Source of the DNA: Daedaleopsis sinensis
Lineage: Eukaryota; Basidiomycota; Agaricomycetes; Polyporales; Polyporaceae
Direction: 5' to 3'
NCBI GenBank assembly: GCA_033807695.1
Contig: CM066306.1
Span: 4,030,001 to 4,094,000 of the forward strand
Length of the DNA stretch: 64,000 nt
The notes under the pieces were generated by a model that searched no databases, had not been told where the DNA came from, and worked only from the letters and a program-made list of their open reading frames with translations. Shown in pieces: positions 11,587 to 22,804 of this stretch. Position 1 is the stretch's first letter. The number at the start of each line of letters is the position of its first letter. The position numbers and the translations under genes are program-made.

Positions 11587-14500
11587 TCAACGACGCAAAA
11601 ACGGAGCGACGAGGCTTGGTAGCCACTTTCTGATCTCCTTCAGTGTTTGTACCGTGACTGCGACAGGCGTCGTCTCCTTGGAGTTGGCTGCGGCGTTCAC
11701 TGGAACTGATGGAAGCTGGGCACTAGGAGCTGCTGATTCCGAACGCATGGACGACTGCATAGCGGCAAGTGCTGATACGGTTGGAGGAGAAGGGGGGGAG
11801 GTCGTTGCTGTTGGAGGATTCGGAGCAGGGGAGGACTTGGCCATAGTAGAACCTTCACCCGTCTCTGTCCGGTAACCCTGCGGTTGAGCGACGCTCTGGA
11901 TAGGCTGAGGGCTCGGTCGCTCCACCTGCAAGTTCGGTTGTGGCTGCACTGCTTTGTCGCCGCTCGCGATCGTACGATGAGGCGCCAAGGAATCCGATTT
12001 CTTCCAGTAGTTGCAGTTCTCTGCGCTACTCGACGGATTGTACGCAGTCTGATGGTCGCGTTGGATAGGCTCGGGAACAAGACCGTGGTGATTGGAGGCG
12101 GGCGACGGCTTTGAGGGAGGGTGATTGAGAACCTTCGGAGAAGATGCGTGTCCGCCGCTCATCGAATCGACTCTGCCTTCAACCACCTCTGTCATGAAAA
12201 CTGGGCTGGATGTTCGCGGCGCGCCATCGACCATGGTGTCGGACTCCTCACGACGTGCACCGGGGTATCCGTGTGGGGGTGAGGGCTCATTGTGCCCCAT
12301 TCCGTTGGCTGCGGCGTGCGCTACGACTCGTCGATTGTCGACATAGTAATTCGTGTTGGACATGGGATGAGAATCTCCACGGGACTGACGACGATAATCT
12401 CCCTGGCGGTCGACCCTAGTGTTACCCGCTTCGAAAGCCTCCTCAACTGTACGGGAGCTCTCAAATCGCGTTTGTGCAGGTCGCGGTGGCGGACGCCGGG
12501 GAGGGGACGTCTGAGCTGCATAGGTCGTACTAGGAGGGACAGATGGCCTTGAGGTGTAGAATAACTGCGGTGCCCTTGTTGGACTAGCGCTCCTCGCTCG
12601 GTGAGCAGTCCGAGTCGACTTGTAGTTATGTTCGGCTGCTCTAGTATGTCTCCCTCGCTCGTTTCGCACGCGACCTCCTCTGGTAAGGGGCGCATCGGAC
12701 TCGCGATCTGAAGAGGGTGGCGATGGTGGTGTAGTGGGATGTTCACCGAGTAGGCGCCGTACATTGTCAGGTAAGGAATTCGAGCGTGTACGTTGAATAG
12801 AAGTCAGGGGAGACAGCATCTGTGGACTTGTTTGATCCGGAGGACCTGTCGTGCCTCCTCGTCGCGACGATCGGATCTCGACCCCAAGTCGATAGATTCT
12901 GGTCTCCGAGCCCTCATTCTCGGCGCGGGAGGTGATCGTCAACCTCAAGGTGAGCCTATTCTCGCTCGTGTTCAATTCTATCTCCCGAGATGCAACGCCG
13001 CAGCTGAACGGCCAAGAACGGATGTGAATGGGGTTGTGAACAACATGCGGCTGATGGCGGAAGTCTGGATCCTGGACCAAGCGGAATTTGTTTCTCTCGG
13101 AGGGCAAGAAGACATGAACACCAAGGAATCCATAACGTTTGCCGTACTCGCAGCTACAGCGCCCGACCTGTATAGCGAAGTGTCGAAGTGCGCTCTTGAT
13201 AGATATACGAGGCTGGTTCTGTATGAGTGTGCGGGCAAGTGGGCGGTCGCATGACAGCGCGATGTTGTCGTCATCTCCAGGCTCGATTTCATATCCCTGA
13301 CGAGAAAGAAGCACCCGTGACCAGCCGCAGAGACGCACATCAAGCATACGGCCGTGTTGCATCTCGCGAAGCACGTTCTGCATGGACATATCGCGCTCCA
13401 ACGCGACCGCTGTGTGAGAAGGTCGATGGGGGATGAAGACTTTGCCACTGACAGCACCACCGAGGCCATGAGATGCGGAGAGATACACCACACGCGCGTA
13501 GTGATCCCAAGCAAGTGTATACTGTGAATCTGGTGTCACCTGGCCGATCACAGTTCCAACGAAGTATTGGCCCTCGGACTCCGTTGGCCGCAAGAGAAGC
13601 GCGGGCACGTACCCGTTGCGGTCAGCGCACGCAAGCAGTGCAACATGACTGAGGGAGTACGCGCTTTCCATATGAGGCGATGCGACTAGAAGTGGGAATG
13701 AGACAGGTATGCCGTATGGCGTTGCTGTGAAGGTCGGGTGCACGTCCTCTGCGCCGGGGACCTGACCTATCCGATCAGCGAATTCCTGCCGTGTCAACGG
13801 TCTGAGGTCGGATGAATGTTGGAAGTTTTTAGGAGATGATGCCAGAAGATACTGAGCTAGGGAGGCCTCCTCAGGGGTAGGAGTAGTGGGAAGAATGGCG
13901 GAAACTTCGCGCGATGCATCGACTCTAGTGGGAGAAGACAGATTGTACGGCAGCGCCTCGGTATGCCTGCGGCCCCAGGCAAAGATTGTCTCGTCCGGAA
14001 TGCGCCTGAGTATCTCCTCCTGAAGACGAGTGAAGGCATACCGACCCTCCCCGTACGTCGTCGGCATATTGATCCCAAAGATCCCCATTAGGCAGTAGGC
14101 CTCGTCTTCGTCCCGAGTAGTGTCCCTTTTGGCGGCCCATGACATGCGGCGCGAAACGCTGACCTCGTCTAGAGTCTTCTGCTGGAGGATAACGGCGCGT
14201 TCGATACCCGTCACCTCTTCGATGAGGTCGGCTAGCGTGTGCTTCGTGCCTATGACTCTCCATGTCTTGGACAGGAACAGAACTACGCTCGGCGCAAGTA
14301 GCTCCTGCAAGGTCCATCCGCGAGTGAACCACTTGCTGCTCGGGACCAAGTGCTCGCACTCTTCGGGGCTTTCGACATCGTCGACGTCGTGCAGAATGAC
14401 ATAGCAAGCGCCGGCGTACGCGTACCAATTGTACATTGAGTTGATCGCTTCGGAGAGTTCGGAGCTACTTTCCTGGTTGATACAGGCGGAGTCGACCCAG

Positions 14501-14745
14501 CCCAGCTTGAATCCGTCGCTTCGTGCTATGGCGCAAAACTTTTGGATCTTGTTTGATAAGCCAAGGAGGGGGCGGTCTTCTGCTTGAACAGAGGCCTGTA
14601 TTCTGCAAACCTGCTGATACGACTGCTCCGGGATGTAGTCGCGATCGCCCTTCTTCGCCCATACGTGGGATAGGATCGCGAAGCGAACGTCGCGAGGATT
14701 TTCAACTACGACGAAGTCTCCGGTTTCTGTGTCGAGAAGGCGCAT
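11587..14745 (-). CDS. HET-domain (heterokaryon incompatibility-type) protein with long disordered tail
   Basis: A single-exon 1052-residue protein. Residues 1-30 (MRLLDTETGDF..YAILSHVW-like) start the HET domain typical of basidiomycetes. Further landmarks are WVDSACINQ (about 83-91), NSMYNWYAYAGACYV (about 102-116), TRGWTLQELLAP (about 141-152) and DEDEAYCLMGIFGINMPTTYGEG (about 212-234). A family-typical middle region follows. From about residue 640 the protein is Pro/Ser/Arg-rich and predicted disordered, unlike the neighbour at 16075-18273. HET proteins act in nonself recognition and can trigger cell death in ascomycetes; in basidiomycetes the role is mostly inferred. The start is chosen at the first Met of the conserved MRLLDT motif. 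Confidence 0.9.
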   Translation of the reverse strand: MRLLDTETGDFVVVENPRDVRFAILSHVWAKKGDRDYIPEQSYQQVCRIQASVQAEDRPLLGLSNKIQKFCAIARSDGFKLGWVDSACINQESSSELSEAINSMYNWYAYAGACYVILHDVDDVESPEECEHLVPSSKWFTRGWTLQELLAPSVVLFLSKTWRVIGTKHTLADLIEEVTGIERAVILQQKTLDEVSVSRRMSWAAKRDTTRDEDEAYCLMGIFGINMPTTYGEGRYAFTRLQEEILRRIPDETIFAWGRRHTEALPYNLSSPTRVDASREVSAILPTTPTPEEASLAQYLLASSPKNFQHSSDLRPLTRQEFADRIGQVPGAEDVHPTFTATPYGIPVSFPLLVASPHMESAYSLSHVALLACADRNGYVPALLLRPTESEGQYFVGTVIGQVTPDSQYTLAWDHYARVVYLSASHGLGGAVSGKVFIPHRPSHTAVALERDMSMQNVLREMQHGRMLDVRLCGWSRVLLSRQGYEIEPGDDDNIALSCDRPLARTLIQNQPRISIKSALRHFAIQVGRCSCEYGKRYGFLGVHVFLPSERNKFRLVQDPDFRHQPHVVHNPIHIRSWPFSCGVASREIELNTSENRLTLRLTITSRAENEGSETRIYRLGVEIRSSRRGGTTGPPDQTSPQMLSPLTSIQRTRSNSLPDNVRRLLGEHPTTPPSPPSSDRESDAPLTRGGRVRNERGRHTRAAEHNYKSTRTAHRARSASPTRAPQLFYTSRPSVPPSTTYAAQTSPPRRPPPRPAQTRFESSRTVEEAFEAGNTRVDRQGDYRRQSRGDSHPMSNTNYYVDNRRVVAHAAANGMGHNEPSPPHGYPGARREESDTMVDGAPRTSSPVFMTEVVEGRVDSMSGGHASSPKVLNHPPSKPSPASNHHGLVPEPIQRDHQTAYNPSSSAENCNYWKKSDSLAPHRTIASGDKAVQPQPNLQVERPSPQPIQSVAQPQGYRTETGEGSTMAKSSPAPNPPTATTSPPSPPTVSALAAMQSSMRSESAAPSAQLPSVPVNAAANSKETTPVAVTVQTLKEIRKWLPSLVAPFLRR

Positions 14746-16074
14746 TGTGGCTGCCTAATGGTGCGAGATAGTTGTTAGAATACCGGGCCGGTGACAAGTA
14801 AGAAACTGGTGATCGTACTTGAGTGGCTGCGAGATTTGGGCTAGGAGGGATGCTTTCGTGAGAGCAGGCGTATATAAGAGAATGGACGCTCTAGCGCATA
14901 ATATATTATTAGAAGATTATCGCTGACGAAGGCGTGGAGACTTACGACTTTCATCAAGGCGACGCACATTGCACACAGCACTAATCGCTGGTACCGGTGT
15001 TTCTCAGCGCCAGGAGGATTGTGGTTGACGTCTGTCTTGGAAAAATAGACAAATGACCGATGCACGGAACATTAGTACCGGATGTCGTGCACCCTCTCGC
15101 TCCACGTAAGTTAGCTACCGGTCATGAACCTGTCACTGACTCTATGGGTGAATCGCAGAAGCGCGAGGGCTTCTATCGTTCGAGCATCAGGAGTTGGCAG
15201 GATACTAGTGGAATGCGGTGGCAGGATACCCGCCCGTCTGACAGAGTTCTGTTGCGGCACCGGTGGTGGATGCTCCTGGGAATGCTCGGAGTGAGTTCCA
15301 ATTCATTCGACCAGAACCAAGGAGCTAGTTTGCGCCTATATTACTGGGCACGCGGCCTACCTAACGCTGGCAGTGCGGGCGGTGCCGGTGAGCAGTGATC
15401 TCCGTGCATGTCGCAGCCTGCGCGAGAGAGCGCATTCACCGCTCCCTTTCACTTCCTAACCTTGTGAAAGACCGGTCTCAGACGTCGATATGCCAGCCGC
15501 CATTATCGGCCTTCAACGGAGAGATGGGGTAAACCGTAACACCTCCTGAGTTACTTATATAATACCCAAGCCTAGATTCGGGTTTCGAACTGGGCTATGT
15601 TTATGACGAACGCAGATCAGCTGAAGTGCGTGTTTTAGGGAAAAATAAGATGTGGAATGTCTAAGCTGACCGCGTACGCAGAACCGATGATCCAGCATTC
15701 CATAGAACGGCTGGTATCAAGTGAGTAGTAGTGGCGTGGTTTGAGCCGGGCCCCCGGTTTCGAAACTGAATAGTCGAATCATTAATCTTGAAGTCAACTA
15801 AGAGCATGAGCGGTAGTGCTGAAGCTCAGATAAGTCATTAGGATAACGCGGTGCAGCAAAGCGAGAGAGTGAGCGCATGAACAGGCGGGGTCGCGGTAAG
15901 AATTTGAGAGAGACATGTTCCGAGCGCCCGAATTTCGAAAGCACAAAACGCGTATGTCACCGTCCACATGACGTTGTGACTGTGACTGACTTCAAGTCTT
16001 CAGACAGGCTTAGAGAATGATCACAACTCCCTCGCATGATGCACTGCTGTCACCGAATTTCAGTTTAAATAGTA
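14746..16074. other. Intergenic region between the two HET genes
   Basis: About 1.3 kb without a supported gene. A TATATAAG element lies at about 14871, roughly 125 bp upstream of the first HET gene's start codon. The word is nearly palindromic, so its direction is uncertain. Short open frames here have no domain features. Confidence 0.45.
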
Positions 16075-18273
16075 CTACTTACTAGAATCGTCTTTTCGGA
16101 CAGAATAATTATAGCTACTAGCGTCCATTACTGTAATGGGGGGGACCCAACGCATTGCGCCGGCGCTAGCAAGCGCCGGCGGTACCTCCTTTTGACTGAG
16201 AGACGGCTCCACGATCTCCAAGCCCAGAGCGTACACCCTCTGGAAACGAGGAACAGGTCCAGAAGTCGCAAGACTGAGCGTGAGCTGCATAGTCAACTTC
16301 TTCCCGTCCGCGAATGTTGCGTAGATTCGGCGCGACGCAAGCCCAGCCGAGAACGTCCACGAGTAGACGTGGTCGGGATGGTCCCGATCATGCCGCACAA
16401 TAAACGTGCGATTAGAACGGGGCTGGTCGAGCGAGAGGGAATCCTGGGCCGTGGACCTCGGAGTTGTAACGACGACCCGCATCCACCGGTGTCGATGTCC
16501 AGCTTCGCAGCCGCACGCGTCGACTTCGACCTTGAAGACCCTGTCGGCCTTTAAAATGGCAAAACCATGCTTTCTCAGGTCACCAATGATGTCTAGCTCG
16601 CCGTGTATGAGAGGTGAGATGGAGTATCCGGCTATCTCTAAGAGGGGTTTGCACCAGCCCGCGAGGTGTAATTCGAACGGCCCTTCGCATCGTGTTAATG
16701 CGAGATATGTGTCGACGTACCCCTGAAAGACTTGTGCGCGGGCGCGGGACGGGCGGTGGGGGATGTAGACCTCCTGCAGGCGGATGCTGTTCCGGTGAGC
16801 AGCGATGAACTTCGCAGATAGATGCGTCGTGCGGAAGTACAGCTCGCCGAGGAAGAGGTCCCTCCCGATCTCTACTGCAGCCTCGTTTTCCTCGATCGTC
16901 ATCGTTGGGGATAGAAAGGCGCCAACGAAGTATTCGCTGAGAGTCTGCTCTTGGTTCCTGAGTATCAAAGCGAGTAGCCGCCCCGCTTCGTCCTCGCAGG
17001 CGAGAATGGCAAGGTGGACAACCTCGCCCGAGGAACTGGACCGCGCCGTGATTAAAGGGACGGTGGTCCGGATGCCATGGCTCGTGACAGTGTACTCTGG
17101 AAGCGGGCAGGTGATTTGCAGCTGCTCCAGAAACACGTCCCGGGAGAGGGCAGCGACGCGCCCGGAAGACAAGAAGTCGCGCGGGGACAGCGCGAACAGA
17201 TTCCGCATGTAAGGAGACTCCCAGACGGCTTCTGACTTCTCCCAAATGTGCGCCAGATCCGTGATGTGGTCTTCCTGTTCTCCATGGGTGGACGGCACAG
17301 GAAGGTCGTCCTCGAGCTCGACATTGTCGCGCAGCGTTGGACCCCACGTAAATAGACTCTGGTCGGACGTCAGCTTGAGGACCTCTTCTTGCAGACGAAC
17401 GAATGCGAATCTCCCCTCGCCGTAGATGGTTGGCATGTGCACATTGAGGATCCCCATCAGAGAGTACGCCTGGTCCTCTTCGCGCGACGTCTGCCGCCGC
17501 GCCGCCCACGAGATGCGCGTCGCCACACTGACGCTCTCCAGGGGTGTCTCGTGCGTGAGGATAGCGTGGTCAATGCCCGTCACCTCCTCGATGACCGCCG
17601 CAAACATCGCCTTGGTGCCGAGTACACGCCACCCCTGCGAGAGGAATACGAGCACGCGCGGGGCGATGAGCTCCTGCAACGTCCAGCCGCGCGTCCACCA
17701 GCGGCTCCGGCGGAACTGCGACCCGCGCGCGCGGGGGTCGTCGTCGTCCGCGACGTCGCCGAGGTATGCGTAGCAGACCTTGGCGTGGTGGTACCAGAGG
17801 TACATCGAGTTGACCGCCTCGGAGAGCTCAGAGCTGCTCGCCTGGTCGATGCAGCACGAGTCGACCCAGACCCTCTCAAACCCGTGCGCGCGCGCGACCT
17901 CGCAGCACCGCCGAATCTTGGCCGACACCTGCGCGGGAATCGCATCTCCTACAGTTTGAGTCCGCCCTCCAAATCCTCGTCCTCTTCCGATGTTCATGTC
18001 GATGTCCAGATCTAGCGCACCGGGGGCGATGCACGGGGCAGGGAGAACTTTGCTCGGCTGCGGGAGGCGGAACCTCAGCCAGGACTTGCGCCGATGCTTG
18101 CGGTGTATCCTGTTGAGTTCGTCGAAGGTTTGTTCAGGGGGGCCTTCAGGATCGCGGACCCATGTGTGCGATAGGATAGCGTAGGAGACATGGCGCGGCT
18201 CGTCGACGCCGATGAAGCAGGCTGTGCGGGTGTCCAGCAGGCGCATAAGCCACTGCGCATCTGTACTGTCCAC
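16075..18273 (-). CDS. HET-domain (heterokaryon incompatibility-type) protein
   Basis: A single-exon 732-residue protein, paralogous to the gene at 11587-14745 and on the same strand. It shares MRLLDTRTACFIGV (10-23), YAILSHTWV (31-39), WVDSCCIDQ (136-144), NSMYLWYHHAKVCYAYLGDV (155-174), TRGWTLQELIAPRV (194-207) and SLMGILNVHMPTIYGEGRFAF. It differs by a basic/Gly-rich insert at about residues 57-115, inside the domain, and lacks the long C-terminal tail of its neighbour. The tandem arrangement indicates a local duplication that has since diverged. Likely role: nonself recognition/incompatibility, inferred from the family. Confidence 0.9.
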   Translation of the reverse strand: MDSTDAQWLMRLLDTRTACFIGVDEPRHVSYAILSHTWVRDPEGPPEQTFDELNRIHRKHRRKSWLRFRLPQPSKVLPAPCIAPGALDLDIDMNIGRGRGFGGRTQTVGDAIPAQVSAKIRRCCEVARAHGFERVWVDSCCIDQASSSELSEAVNSMYLWYHHAKVCYAYLGDVADDDDPRARGSQFRRSRWWTRGWTLQELIAPRVLVFLSQGWRVLGTKAMFAAVIEEVTGIDHAILTHETPLESVSVATRISWAARRQTSREEDQAYSLMGILNVHMPTIYGEGRFAFVRLQEEVLKLTSDQSLFTWGPTLRDNVELEDDLPVPSTHGEQEDHITDLAHIWEKSEAVWESPYMRNLFALSPRDFLSSGRVAALSRDVFLEQLQITCPLPEYTVTSHGIRTTVPLITARSSSSGEVVHLAILACEDEAGRLLALILRNQEQTLSEYFVGAFLSPTMTIEENEAAVEIGRDLFLGELYFRTTHLSAKFIAAHRNSIRLQEVYIPHRPSRARAQVFQGYVDTYLALTRCEGPFELHLAGWCKPLLEIAGYSISPLIHGELDIIGDLRKHGFAILKADRVFKVEVDACGCEAGHRHRWMRVVVTTPRSTAQDSLSLDQPRSNRTFIVRHDRDHPDHVYSWTFSAGLASRRIYATFADGKKLTMQLTLSLATSGPVPRFQRVYALGLEIVEPSLSQKEVPPALASAGAMRWVPPITVMDASSYNYSVRKDDSSK

Positions 18274-18876
18274 TTGGTCAATCTACTGTTAAGTTTGAAG
18301 CTTGAACTTCACGAACTTCAGACTACTCACAATATGTGGTCGCACTACGACTGCGTGTTTCAGATCAGTCACTCAATCAAGCGCCTATAGCACGATTAAC
18401 ATCATCACGATAGACGTCAAATCTCAAGGAGAACAACAAGTACCTTTGGCGTGTGGTAGGGGCTGTAGGAGAGCAAGTTGCTGACGCGTGCCAGCAGGCA
18501 GGTGGCAGGTCATTGTCAATTGGAGTACAAGTACACCATGCACAGCCCGTACTGCAGCTAGGGCGCTGCCGGCCGCCCCTTCGCCGCCACCGCCCTTTGC
18601 CGTGCCTCGACGTCTGATTCCCGTTACCCAATGGGACGGGTAGTACACCTCGCAGCATTTTGGTTTGATTTCGAGATGGCGATAATATGTAGTAGTAGTA
18701 CAGCGTGCACCGTGCAGCAGCGACGCCACTGCAGATCTCCAGTGAAAGGACACAAGTGAAATAAAAACACGACGAAAGGAAAGGCAATCGAATATACAAA
18801 CATTGCGCGGGAGCACAGATCAGCCTCGATCGTCGGAGCAGGGTTCAAGTTGGGAGGATGCGCACGACGTCGAAGC
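18274..18876. other. Intergenic region
   Basis: Lies between the start of the second HET gene and the stop of the esterase, both on the minus strand. It probably contains the HET promoter and the esterase 3' UTR. I see no further gene or RNA. Confidence 0.5.
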
Positions 18877-20227
18877 TTACGCGATGCCGAGGAACTGGAG
18901 GTACTGCTGCTCGTAGAGGGGCACGGTGTGGCCCACGCCCTGCGCGAGGATCGCCTGGAACTTGGGGCCGAACGTCGCGTTGTAGTAGTTGCTCGGCAGG
19001 CCCGCCGACGTCGTGTTCGAGATCGGCGTGCTCGAGTACCCGAACACCGTCGTCCACTGCTTCACCTGCTCGTAGAAGTTCTGCGGCGCGAGCGTCGTGT
19101 CCCTGCAGCGCACGCTCAGTCAGTACCCAAGGGGGAGGGAAGAGACGGATACGGATACGCACGCAGTCCCATGCCAGACCTGCACCTTCGGGCGGGCGCC
19201 CGTGTACCCCGGGTACGCGTCGTACACCTTCTGCGCCCACTGCGCCCCCGTGAGCACCGTCTGGCCCTGCGCGCACTGCGAGTTCCACGAGCCGCTCGGC
19301 TGCCCGGGCACCGCGAAGCACGCGAAGGGCACGCCTGAGTCGACGACCGCGCCCGCGAAGAGGTCCGGGTACGCGCCCGCGAGCACGTTCGTCAGCATCG
19401 CGCCCGAGGACGTGCCGACGGCGTACACGCGCGCGGGGTCGACGCCCCAGTTCGCGATTGCGTAGCGCACGGCGGAGACGACCCCGAGCGAGTCCCCGCC
19501 GCCGTCGTGCTTGAGCGTCGCGTCCGAGGAGACGTCCCAGCACGTGCCGGAGCGCGGCTGGCGGGGAGTCTCAGTTAGCGGGGGCGGAGGTGGCGGACGG
19601 AGAGGAGGGACTTACGGAGGACGGGAAGAGGACGACGTAGCCGTACGTCTCGGCGAGCTGGGCGAACTTGGACCCGGAGTAGTACGCCTGGGCAGTCCCC
19701 GAGCAGTCTGAAGGGGTCGGGTGTCCAAGCCATCAGTGACTCATCCTGCGAGGCGACGCGCGGTGTATACGTACAGTGGCTTGCAACGAGGAGAGCAGGC
19801 TTAGACGCGACGGTGCGCGGCTTGTACACGTACACTGCGACGTTGTTCGGGTTCGCGCCGAAGTTCGAGATCTGGTAGAGCTGTGCGGCGGGGATGCTCT
19901 CGAGCCCGTTCGGCGCGGTGGTCGTCGTCGTACTCGGAGGCGCGGTACCGCCCGGCGTAGTCGTCGTGGGCGGGGTTGTCGTGGGCGCCGTGCTCCCCGG
20001 CTGGCACTGCGAGTACCACTGGTTGACGAGCACGCACGTAGAGCCGGACACTGTCGCAGCGGTCAGCAAATATCTCGTGGCGATATGGGGAGAATATACG
20101 CACCACAGGCGGTCGCCCCGGTCCAGCCCTGGCCGCCGCATTGGCCCCAGACTTGTGCCTGTGCCGCGGCGAGCTGGGCGAGTGGGAGGAGGGCGAGAAG
20201 ACCCAAGACCGACTTGAACGCGAACAT
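18877..20227 (-). CDS. Secreted carbohydrate esterase family 1 acetyl xylan esterase with N-terminal CBM1
   Basis: Five exons on the minus strand. The first encodes a signal peptide (MFAFKSVLGLLALLPLAQLAAA) and the start of a fungal cellulose-binding module, VWGQCGGQGWTGATAC. After a short intron (about 20103-20051) the module finishes with SGSTCVLVNQWYSQC. A Thr/Pro-rich linker (PTTTTPGG-type) leads to the CE1 domain: HYCSGTAQAYYSGS, the nucleophile elbow VGTSSGAMLTN, DSGVPFACFAVPGQP, and the C-terminal catalytic His in GVGHTVPLYE. It ends LQFLGIA. The exon 2/3 join restores the HYCSGT motif, which supports the splice model. Known role of the family: deacetylation of acetyl-xylan during plant wall decay; the CBM1 targets cellulose. 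Feruloyl esterase activity is a possible alternative within CE1. Confidence 0.92.
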
Positions 20228-20302
20228 GATTTTAGATTTGGTGAGTGGTACTTGCGAAGCTGCAGACCTGAGCTTGTTCCGTCGACCTCACCCCTGCTAC
20301 AG

Positions 20303-20310
20303 TATATATA
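20303..20310 (-). promoter_or_regulatory. TATA box of the CE1 esterase gene
   Basis: TATATATA on the minus strand about 75-85 bp upstream of the ATG at 20227. Spacing and orientation fit a core promoter for a regulated secreted enzyme. Confidence 0.6.
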
Positions 20311-22070
20311 CGCCGCGGCGGGTCGCGGTGCTATGGAGAGTCGAGGTTTAGCAAGACCCGGAGCGAGGATTCGTGTTCGGAAAGTGCAAGGAAACCGACG
20401 TCGAAGGGCGCGATCAGAGTTTGGCCGCAGAAGACCCGCGCGATTTAGACGCAACCACTTCTCGCGTGCTCTCGAGGAATAGAAACTGGGCTTCGGTGAT
20501 GTCGCGAAAGAGCCGTCGAAGAGAACGTAGGGATGGGTGACGACGCATGTGAGCATCTTCCGGGAGCCGCGGGGATTTGTCGCGGGCGGCGGGGTGACGT
20601 GCGACCAATCGCTGCAGACCAAGCACATACTGACCCGACGCAATGCCGAGCGTGCGAGCAGGTGTTCAAGCTGAAGGCGTGTTTGTCCCAAAAGCTGTGC
20701 AGAAGGATCGTAGAACAGCGCCAAGTGCAGCATGTGATCGACGCTCGAACTAGTCGAGGTCACGCTTGATTTCGAGAACCGTATCTTCCAGGTGGCGGGG
20801 TAAAGAGAGTCGCGAATTCCCCGGCCTACCTCAGGTCGCAATTGAGTACTTCACCCGCAGTGGCATCAACAGCCCAGTCGAAGTGGCCAGAGGGAGATGG
20901 TAGAAATTCTCCCCGTAACATCCGCATATCTCTAGTCCTTTGTGCTCGTTGCACTGGAAGCCTCTGGATCGGCTAGGACTTGCAGAATAGAGGACACATG
21001 GAACCCAGACTGCGGGAAACGTGTACAACTTGGTCGACTTGCGGATACTATCTCTGAGCTGAGGGATTTAGACATCAGTAACGACTCGTCCCAGACTAAA
21101 ACATGCGTGCTGTGTATGCCCGAATTTCAATGGCGACATGTCCGACATGGACATCGAAACATCGCGACAAGTCGGTGCTTGATGCAGAGGTAAGTGGTCG
21201 GAAGTTCACTCGCCTCGTATACCTCGCCGATACACGTTGAGAAGCAGATGACAACGCGTCCGCACCAACAGCATGAGGAATGGGTGATGGAAGTGTACAA
21301 CGTTCTTGCGGTATCACGGATTTATGTGAATCTCAGCGATTTGATCTAGTGACAATATATCTCCATGCTCACCGTGGATATTCTCAATACTCTACATGTA
21401 TTTCCTTTGCCAATCCTTGTACCTGAGCTCTGTGCATTTCCACGATGGCTGGTCTGTCCGAGGGCGACTCGCCCGAGCTAAATTGCAATGGCGTATGCGT
21501 TATCGATCACCTTGGGCGAGGCAGGTACAAATCAAATAGCATACTCATATTGGGGCCCAGTGCGAAGGTGTCGTACTCAGGACGGTGCTGCGGCGCCGCG
21601 AGTGGCGTCGAGGTTGTATTGTACGTTCTTGCGGTACTTAGTGACGAGGTCTGCAGCGGTCTTCACGTGTGCATCCGCTTGTATGATCTCCTATTCAGAC
21701 TTGAGCGGAAATTACGACGCGCATGAAGAAGACGGACTTCGAGGCAGCGATTAAGCTCGAGGATGGCTTCCGTGCATTTGTCCTATCCGAACAGATGGAT
21801 AAATTGTGGCAGGCAATTGGTAGAGAACATAAATGACACATACGGCGTTCTTGATGATGCGCTGAAGAAGGACGTTCTGCCGTTCTGCGTGCGGGTTTTC
21901 CATATCGCGTCGGGTTGCCTAGTGTCTACGCGTCGGCACGGTGGGACGGAGAGAGGAGCAGTCGGCGTTAGCCGATGGTCTCGAGGACCCATATCAAAGT
22001 ACGTAAGCGAGAACAATCCAGGCTTGATTACTTAAGTCTTTCCCGCGGTTGACTTCACGTCGATCTTCCA
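20311..22070. other. Region without a supported gene
   Basis: Several short open frames occur, for example a 37-codon frame at about 21724-21834 beginning MKKTDFEAAIKLEDG, which has coding-like composition but stops quickly. It may be a remnant exon. Otherwise nothing recognisable is seen. Confidence 0.45.
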
Positions 22071-22071
22071 G

Positions 22072-22283
22072 GTCATGTGCAATCAGCTGTCAAGCTACGG
22101 TTGGCCAGAAGTACATGGATGAAATTCACACAACTTGTCACGCAGACGCCGAATCCGGCGAGCCAGGCGTTCGATCCCTCACTAAACCATTTCATACACA
22201 TGCCACTATCTAGCTTTTCTGACTCTGAAAAATGGCCGTAGTAGCTACTACTGCATCTGAACATAATATATAGTCGTAGATCC
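22072..22283 (-). repeat. tRNA-like dispersed repeat, copy 1 (inverted relative to copy 3)
   Basis: This 210-bp block is the reverse complement of 22812-23025 with roughly 80-90% identity by eye. Read on the plus strand it has a pol III box-A-like TGGCCAGAAG at 22102-22111 and a box-B-like GCGTTCGATCCC at about 22168-22179, about 60 bp apart as in tRNA-derived SINEs. The core includes a CGCCG/CGGCG hairpin. Confidence 0.6.
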
Positions 22284-22620
22284 CCTCAGGAAACACTCTG
22301 GAGGAGGTTTGGAGCCGGGCGCCTAATGGACACTCTTACTAAACCGGTAAGTATGTGATATTCACCTACCGAGTCGGAGGCGCTGGCAGCTTCTGAGGCC
22401 CTGGTTACTCCCCGGTTTGTCAAAGTGTTCATAGAATGAGTCACTTGCTCCTCAGTCATGCCTAGAGCTCTCGTTCTCAAAAGTCAGGCTAAAGGTTAGA
22501 GATTACATGACAACTGGAAACTTAGCGACTAGTTGGATACTTCTTATCTAATCACCCCGGTTTGGTATGTTAGGCGCTCGTCTTTGAATCGCCCCAGGAA
22601 TGTTTCTATGTTCGTTCTAA

Positions 22621-22758
22621 GGTAGGTCTAGCCATAAAATCTCGCCTGTCGAGCCAGAATTGATGGAAAATGGCATGGGTACGATATGGGTTTACAGGGG
22701 ATCGAACGCCTGGCTTGCCGGATTCGGCGTCTGCATGCTAGTTGGTGTGCATTTGTTC
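22621..22758 (+). repeat. tRNA-like dispersed repeat, copy 2 (partial)
   Basis: Shares the core GGGATCGAACGCCTGGC..GCCGGATTCGGCGTCTGC with copies 1 and 3. Flanking sequence is more diverged and the copy appears shortened. Confidence 0.55.
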
Positions 22759-22804
22759 CGGAATGTCATAGGCGCCCGTTGCTAAACCCCCTCCCAGAGT
22801 GTTT

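Noticed and set aside
16580..17509. 309-codon minus-strand ORF within the second HET gene
   Set aside because: A different frame of the same GC-rich exon. The HET motifs are in the 732-residue frame.
22135..22185. Functional tRNA gene
   Set aside because: Box-like motifs are present but I cannot fold a proper cloverleaf or identify an anticodon. The sequence is repeated three times, so a tRNA-derived repeat fits better.
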